Under the pieces are notes generated by a model, which was not told where the DNA came from, searched no databases, and saw only the letters and a program-made list of their open reading frames with translations. This document shows, in pieces, positions 60,159 to 64,000 of a stretch of 64,000 nt of DNA. Position numbers and translations under genes: made by a program. Origin of the DNA: Synechococcus sp. BO 8801 (lineage in GTDB: Bacteria > Cyanobacteriota > Cyanobacteriia > PCC-6307 > Cyanobiaceae); contig NZ_NQKY01000001.1 in assembly GCF_002252675.1 (NCBI RefSeq), positions 203,315 to 267,314 of the forward strand, read 5' to 3'. How positions within the stretch are numbered: position 1 is the first letter of the stretch; each line of letters begins with the position of its first letter.

Positions 60159-60890
60159 GTGTTGGCGGCGCAGACGCCCTCCGGAGCAGGCCTTTCCCCG
60201 GTGATCAGCCGGCGGGAGCGTTCCCTCTGCAACGGCATCAGCCCCTGGCTGTCCCCGGTGGCGATGGTGGTCACCATCGATCTGGCTCTCCAGGGCTATT
60301 TCAGCGAGCTGAAGGTGCTCGATCGCGAGAATCTGCCCCGCGACGGAGCCGTGCTGCTGGCCCCCACCCACCGGGCCCGCTGGGACGCGCTGATGCTCCC
60401 CTGGGGGGCCGGCCGCCGGGTCACGGGCCGGGACTGCCGCTTCATGGTCACGGCCGATGAGATGAAGGGTCTGCAGGGTTGGTTCCTGCACCGTCTCGGC
60501 TGTTTTCCCGTCAACCAGGGGCGCCCCACCCTGGCCAGCCTGCGGTTCTCCGTGGAGCTGCTGGCCTGCGGACAGCAGCTGGTGGTGTTTCCCGAGGGCC
60601 GCATCCGGCGCGAGGACGGCCCGATCCGCCTGCACCAGGGGCTGGCCCGCCTCGCCCTGCTGGCCGCCAGCCAGGGGGTGGAGGTGCCGGTGGTGCCGGT
60701 GGGCATCGCCTACGGCCACGCCGATCCCAGGCCCGGCGACCGGGCCGCCCTCTGTTTCGGCCGCCCCCTGCGGGCGGAGGGTCAGGGTCGCCAGGCGGCC
60801 CTGGACTTCAGCGCCGAGCTCGCCGCCGCCATGGAGTCGGCCGAGCAAGCGGCCCGCGCCGAGGTGGGTCGCCCGATCGGCTCCCCGTAA
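60159..60890 (+). CDS. PlsC-type 1-acylglycerol-phosphate acyltransferase
   Basis: 243 aa from GTG at 60159; the start is not certain. Acyltransferase blocks: [15 protein letters not shown] (HxxxxD as HRARWD, residues ~75), [42 protein letters not shown] (EGxR) and [11 protein letters not shown]. Probably transfers an acyl chain to lysophosphatidate at the inner membrane. Divergent from pdxJ. Confidence 0.82.
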   Translation: MLAAQTPSGAGLSPVISRRERSLCNGISPWLSPVAMVVTIDLALQGYFSELKVLDRENLPRDGAVLLAPTHRARWDALMLPWGAGRRVTGRDCRFMVTADEMKGLQGWFLHRLGCFPVNQGRPTLASLRFSVELLACGQQLVVFPEGRIRREDGPIRLHQGLARLALLAASQGVEVPVVPVGIAYGHADPRPGDRAALCFGRPLRAEGQGRQAALDFSAELAAAMESAEQAARAEVGRPIGSP

Positions 60891-60919
60891 AGTTCGGCCG
60901 TTACCCGTCAGGCGTCGAC

Positions 60920-61495
60920 GTGATCAGGCCTTCCGCCGTTTCTTCCCTTCGATCCGCCCGGCCATCGGGCCTGGCCGGGGTCTGCGGCAGTTGCCTGGCC
61001 CTGCTGGCCCTCGCCCAGCCGCTCCTTCAGCCGCCGGCCCGGGCCCAGGCCACCCCCCAGACGGTCCAGCCCGCCGGCACCGATCTCAACCTTTCCTCGG
61101 TGAAGACCCTCCTGGCCAGGGGTGATGCGGCCGTGGCCGGCGGCAACCTGGCCGAGGGCCGGCGCCTCTACGACCTGGCGCGTGACGCCAGCCGCCGCCT
61201 GCTCGGCTTCTACCGCGACCTGAGCGGTTCCTTCCGCGGTCTCGACGCCCGCATCCCCCGCGAGATGGACGACAAGGGGCGGGAGGCGCTGACGCTGCTG
61301 GCCGAGTCCAACCTGCGGCTGGCGGCCCTGTTCCGCCGCCAGAACGAGCCGGAGGTGGCGATCCCCCTGCTGGTGGAGGTGGTGAAGATCATGACCCCCA
61401 CCAACGAGGGCGGGCGCAAGGCCTACCAGCAGCTGGTGGAGCTGGGTTTCGTGATCACCCCCTACACCGCGCCGGGATCGACCGCCGGTGGGTGA
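60920..61495 (+). CDS. Exported TPR-like helical protein of unknown function
   Basis: 191 aa from GTG at 60920. Signal-like N-terminus ([28 protein letters not shown]), then alternating amphipathic helices ([85 protein letters not shown]) with a tetratricopeptide look. Periplasmic or lumenal. Not assigned to a family. Upstream of bolA by 47 bases. Confidence 0.6.
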   Translation: MIRPSAVSSLRSARPSGLAGVCGSCLALLALAQPLLQPPARAQATPQTVQPAGTDLNLSSVKTLLARGDAAVAGGNLAEGRRLYDLARDASRRLLGFYRDLSGSFRGLDARIPREMDDKGREALTLLAESNLRLAALFRRQNEPEVAIPLLVEVVKIMTPTNEGGRKAYQQLVELGFVITPYTAPGSTAGG

Positions 61496-61542
61496 TCGTC
61501 CTTAGATTCCAGCCTTCCGTCATCTCCCCGACCCCCGCCGCC

Positions 61543-61776
61543 ATGGTGCAACCGGACCAGGTCAAGGACGCGATCCTGCGCGCCCTCCCCGATGCCGCCG
61601 TTGAGGTGGAGGATCTCACCGGGGGTGGCGATCACCTGCAGGTGAGGGTGGTGTCCGGTGCCTTCGCCGGCCTCAACCGGGTGCGCCAGCACCAGCTCGT
61701 CTACGGCGCCCTGCGCAGCGAGCTGGCCAGCGAGGCGATCCATGCCCTGGCGCTGCAGACCTCCCTTCCCTCCTGA
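61543..61776 (+). CDS. BolA-family protein
   Basis: 77 aa from the ATG at 61543. BolA pattern: [54 protein letters not shown], with the conserved GGGDHLQV and a C-terminal helix carrying HxLVY. BolA proteins partner monothiol glutaredoxins in Fe-S handling; grxD follows by 23 bases, the expected neighbour. Confidence 0.9.
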   Translation: MVQPDQVKDAILRALPDAAVEVEDLTGGGDHLQVRVVSGAFAGLNRVRQHQLVYGALRSELASEAIHALALQTSLPS

Positions 61777-61799
61777 CGTTCCCTTTCGCGATTCCGACC

Positions 61800-62123
61800 A
61801 TGGATGCCAGCACCCGTCAACGCATCGACGCCCTGATCAGCGCCAGCCCGGTGGTGGTCTTCATGAAGGGCAACAAATTGATGCCTCAGTGTGGATTCTC
61901 TAACAACGTCGTCCAGATCCTGCAGTCGCTGGGTGTGCCTTTCGAGACGTTCGACGTGCTCTCCGACATGGAGATCCGCCAGGGGATCAAGGAGTTCTCC
62001 GACTGGCCCACCATCCCCCAGGTGTATGTGAAAGGGGAGTTCCTGGGCGGCTCGGACATCCTGATCGAGATGTACAACAGCGGCGAGCTGCGCGAGAAGC
62101 TGGAAGTGGCCCTGGCCTCCTGA
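61800..62123 (+). CDS. grxD: Monothiol glutaredoxin Grx4-type
   Basis: 107 aa. CGFS active site in MPQCGFSNNVVQIL (~residues 25-35), then FETFDVLSDMEIRQGIKEFSDWPTIPQVYVKGEFLGGSDI, the TVP-type glutathione-binding part. Transfers Fe-S clusters with BolA. Adjacent bolA supports the pair. Confidence 0.94.
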   Translation: MDASTRQRIDALISASPVVVFMKGNKLMPQCGFSNNVVQILQSLGVPFETFDVLSDMEIRQGIKEFSDWPTIPQVYVKGEFLGGSDILIEMYNSGELREKLEVALAS

Positions 62124-62169
62124 GGCCCCGACCGCACCACGACGCAGGTGCCAGGTCCGCCGCGGCTGG

Positions 62170-62436
62170 TCAGTAGCGGCTGCGCTCCATCATCAGGCGG
62201 GGTTGGCCGTCGGGCCCCAGGAAGCTGGACGGGTCCTGGATCCAGCGGTCGATCAGCTCCTCCAGCCGGCGCTGGGACTGGTGGTCCAGCACGGCCGTGC
62301 GGCGCAGGGCATGGAGGTAGCCGTCCGCGTACAGACGCAGCTCGGAGGGTCCGTGGTGACGATCGGACAGGGCCTGGCAGGCATCACACAGGGACTGGAA
62401 GTGGCGGATCGCGTCGGGGTGTTGGAGTGCTGTCAT
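62170..62436 (-). CDS. Cyanobacterial DUF6761 family protein
   Basis: 88 aa from the ATG at 62436. HPDAIRHFQSLCDACQALSDRHHGPSELRLYADGYLHALRRT matches the short helical DUF6761 family as far as I recall it; an additional basic stretch (RLEELIDRWIQDPSSFLGPDGQPRLM) follows. Function unknown. It converges with grxD. Confidence 0.7.
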   Translation of the reverse strand: MTALQHPDAIRHFQSLCDACQALSDRHHGPSELRLYADGYLHALRRTAVLDHQSQRRLEELIDRWIQDPSSFLGPDGQPRLMMERSRY

Positions 62437-62639
62437 GGCTGGGGTCGGGCCCCTGGCGTCATTGTGGCGGCGAAAGCCGGCAGATGGCACCATCCTGCCG
62501 TGCCGGGACCGTCATCCGGGAGCGGACAGTTGACAAGGCATCGCCCGTCACCGGCGTCTCCGCACATTTCCAGTTAGCGTTGACACACTCAATCGGCTGT
62601 CGGCACTTCCGCTTCTGATTTCATCGTGATGCCGAGGAG

Positions 62640-63431
62640 ATGCCCGTGGCCCAGGACAAGCTGACTGATCCAGGAGGAACCCCTCGGAGAGTTCTCGTAG
62701 TGGACCCCCACGCGACCCTCCGCACCGTTCTCGCCCAGCGTCTGCGTCAGGATGGGCACCTGGCCGCGGCCGTCGCCACCGCCCGCGAAGCCCTGGAGAT
62801 CTGCCAGGAGCAATCCCCCGATCTGCTGGTGAGCGCCGAACTGCTCGAGGAGACCTCGGCCCTGCGCCTCGCCGCCCAGCTGCACTGCCAGGTGATGGTG
62901 CTCACGGCCCGCTCCGGCTCGGAGCCCGTGGTGGCCCTGCTCGATGCCGGCGCCGATGACGTGCTGCGCAAGCCCTTCGGGCTTGAAGAGCTGGCGGCCC
63001 GCTGCCGCACCCTGCTGCGTCGCAGCGGCAGCGGCCTCCAGGAACGGGTCTGTGTGGGCCCCCTGGAGGTGCACCTGCTGCTGCGCCAGGTCACCCTGCG
63101 CGACCAGCCGGTGGAGCTCAGCCCGCGGGAATTCGCCCTGCTCTGCGCCCTGCTGATGCCCCCGGGGGTGGTGCGCAGCCGCCAGGAACTGCTGCGAATG
63201 GCCTGGCCCCCCTTCAGCGGCGGCCCCCGCTCGGTCGACACCCAGGTGCTCACCCTGCGCCGCAAGCTCGAACAGGCCGGCCTCGGCGAGGGCGGCGCGA
63301 TCGAAACGATGCGCCAGCAGGGTTACCGCTTCAGCCTCGACACCCTGCCCGAGCTCAGCGAGGAAGCTGCTGGCGCCGCCGGCTCGGGTCTGCTGGTCAC
63401 CTCCCCCGGCAGCTCCTCCCGCCTCAACTAG
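62640..63431 (+). CDS. OmpR-type response regulator with degenerate receiver
   Basis: 263 aa from the ATG at 62640 (GAGG just before). The receiver (residues ~17-130) has VLVVDPHATLR, so one acidic residue (D22) is kept and the next replaced by Pro; the phospho-acceptor aspartate is alanine (A66 in PDLLVSAELL); Thr (VMVLTAR) and Lys (LRKPFG) are kept. The C-terminal winged helix is OmpR/PhoB type (LSPREFALLCALL, GGPRSVDTQVLTLRRKLE, TMRQQGYRF). So it is probably phosphorylation-independent. TTGACA occurs at 62530 and 62580, but no clear -10 element follows. Confidence 0.88.
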   Translation: MPVAQDKLTDPGGTPRRVLVVDPHATLRTVLAQRLRQDGHLAAAVATAREALEICQEQSPDLLVSAELLEETSALRLAAQLHCQVMVLTARSGSEPVVALLDAGADDVLRKPFGLEELAARCRTLLRRSGSGLQERVCVGPLEVHLLLRQVTLRDQPVELSPREFALLCALLMPPGVVRSRQELLRMAWPPFSGGPRSVDTQVLTLRRKLEQAGLGEGGAIETMRQQGYRFSLDTLPELSEEAAGAAGSGLLVTSPGSSSRLN

Positions 63432-63461
63432 GCCCTTATCCGACAGCTAGGTAGGATCTGC

Positions 63462-63977
63462 TCAGGCGGACCGCAGGATCAGGGCCGTGGCTTCCCCCGC
63501 CAGCAGGAGGCCGCAGAGCAGGGCCAGCAGCCGGTACGTCCAGGGCGGGCTGATCCGGCCGATTCCCTTGGTGGCGATGCCGGTGGCGGCGCTGAAGCGC
63601 TCCAGGAAGTCGTCGAAGCGGGCCACCCGCTGGGGCAGCAGCCAGGCGGCGCCGCTGCGATCCCCCTGCTCCCCCGCACTGCGCACGTAGTAGACCCTGC
63701 CCCCCTGGCTGGTGGTCACCGGGGTGAGGGCGGTGATGCGATCCCAGGGCAGCTGCCAGCCGCGGCGCAGCAGCCAGGAGCACCAGGGGGGATGGCCCAC
63801 CCGCAGCTCCCGTTCGTCGAGCTCCACCCGCTCACTGGTGATGGCGACCACCAGCAGCAGGCCGGCGATGGCGGCCAGCAGCAGGGGCCGTTGCAGGGCT
63901 TCGGGCGCCAGCACCGGCAGGGGCAGGACCAGGGCCAGGTAGGGGGCCAGCAGGGTGAACCGGATCAGCGGCGCCAT
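63462..63977 (-). CDS. Membrane protein with PH-like cytoplasmic domain
   Basis: 171 aa from the ATG at 63977. Two N-terminal hydrophobic segments (IRFTLLAPYLALVLPLPVL and PLLLAAIAGLLLVVAITS) and one C-terminal (YRLLALLCGLLLAGEATALIL) flank a soluble centre (ERVELDERELRVGHPPWCSWLLRRGWQLPWDRITALTPVTTS) like the bacterial PH/YdbT layout. Function unknown. Convergent with the response regulator. Confidence 0.65.
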   Translation of the reverse strand: MAPLIRFTLLAPYLALVLPLPVLAPEALQRPLLLAAIAGLLLVVAITSERVELDERELRVGHPPWCSWLLRRGWQLPWDRITALTPVTTSQGGRVYYVRSAGEQGDRSGAAWLLPQRVARFDDFLERFSAATGIATKGIGRISPPWTYRLLALLCGLLLAGEATALILRSA

Positions 63978-64000
63978 CGGATAGCGCTGTGCCGTCGGGG

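Noticed and set aside
62530-62585. Two TTGACA hexamers upstream of the response regulator as sigma-70 promoters
   Set aside because: No acceptable -10 hexamer at 16-18 bases from either; too weak to list as a promoter.

Overview
The window is chromosomal DNA from a GC-rich unicellular alpha-cyanobacterium, most like Cyanobium or non-marine Synechococcus. The evidence is an NrtABCD nitrate ABC transporter with the cyanobacterial fused NrtC, the PsbP/CyanoP photosystem II lipoprotein beside recR-lipA, a MgPME-cyclase (DUF2488) protein, a glycine-rich RRM protein, Nif11-like small proteins, a RecBCD set and a BolA-Grx pair. I saw no rRNA, tRNA, CRISPR array, insertion sequence or prophage. Identifications rest on reading translated proteins and motifs; no database search was run.

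Layout. 1-6650 is nitrogen acquisition on the minus strand: a Crp-type regulator and a PsiE-like membrane protein, then nrtA, nrtB, an unannotated 49-codon membrane microprotein, nrtC and nrtD (cut by the window edge). A strong hairpin lies between nrtA and nrtB, and an 8-bp inverted repeat plus a near-consensus NtcA box lie upstream of nrtA. 6846-14471 is a mixed region: DUF6671, DCC thiol oxidoreductase, acyltransferase, MarC, lipase, methyltransferase, exported Mn-type SOD and a cupin. 14494-20609 is a compact minus-strand run of nadM-Nudix, nadV, an exported nuclease, a Ca-type P-ATPase and a Nif11-type small protein. 20610-21388 is mostly decayed DNA with a phosphatidylethanolamine-binding-protein pseudogene. 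21757-24825 is a hydrolase followed by an overlapping phosphoribosyltransferase, kinase and DOMON-like trio. 24841-29732 holds lipA, recR, psbP, an FAD oxidoreductase and an HlyD-like adaptor of the NHLM peptide-export type.

29845-34647 differs visibly from its surroundings (less GC-biased third positions). It carries a NitT/TauT-type binding lipoprotein with no transporter, a hybrid histidine kinase whose GAF domain has both cysteines of a DXCF-type cyanobacteriochrome at the known 28-residue spacing, and a convergent GAF-GGDEF protein. 34887-41485 is a five-gene envelope operon: two FUSC proteins, an OprB-like porin, a TolC-like channel and a ClC channel. 41590-48672 has MgtC, LCP, an ABC exporter, an RRM protein with a 12-bp-stem leader hairpin, a DEAD-box helicase and a mannose-6-phosphate-isomerase-type cupin. 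48757-48908 is non-coding and dense in perfect stem-loops. 48963-58420 is a tight phosphatase-recC-recB-recD operon. 58542-63977 holds pdxJ with the MgPME-cyclase protein, a plsC-like acyltransferase, bolA-grxD, and a response regulator whose phospho-acceptor aspartate is replaced by alanine.

Most novel candidates: the microprotein between nrtB and nrtC, the binding protein plus cyanobacteriochrome-like kinase pair, the FUSC-FUSC-porin-TolC-ClC operon, the structured RNA candidate beside recD, and the RRM leader hairpin.
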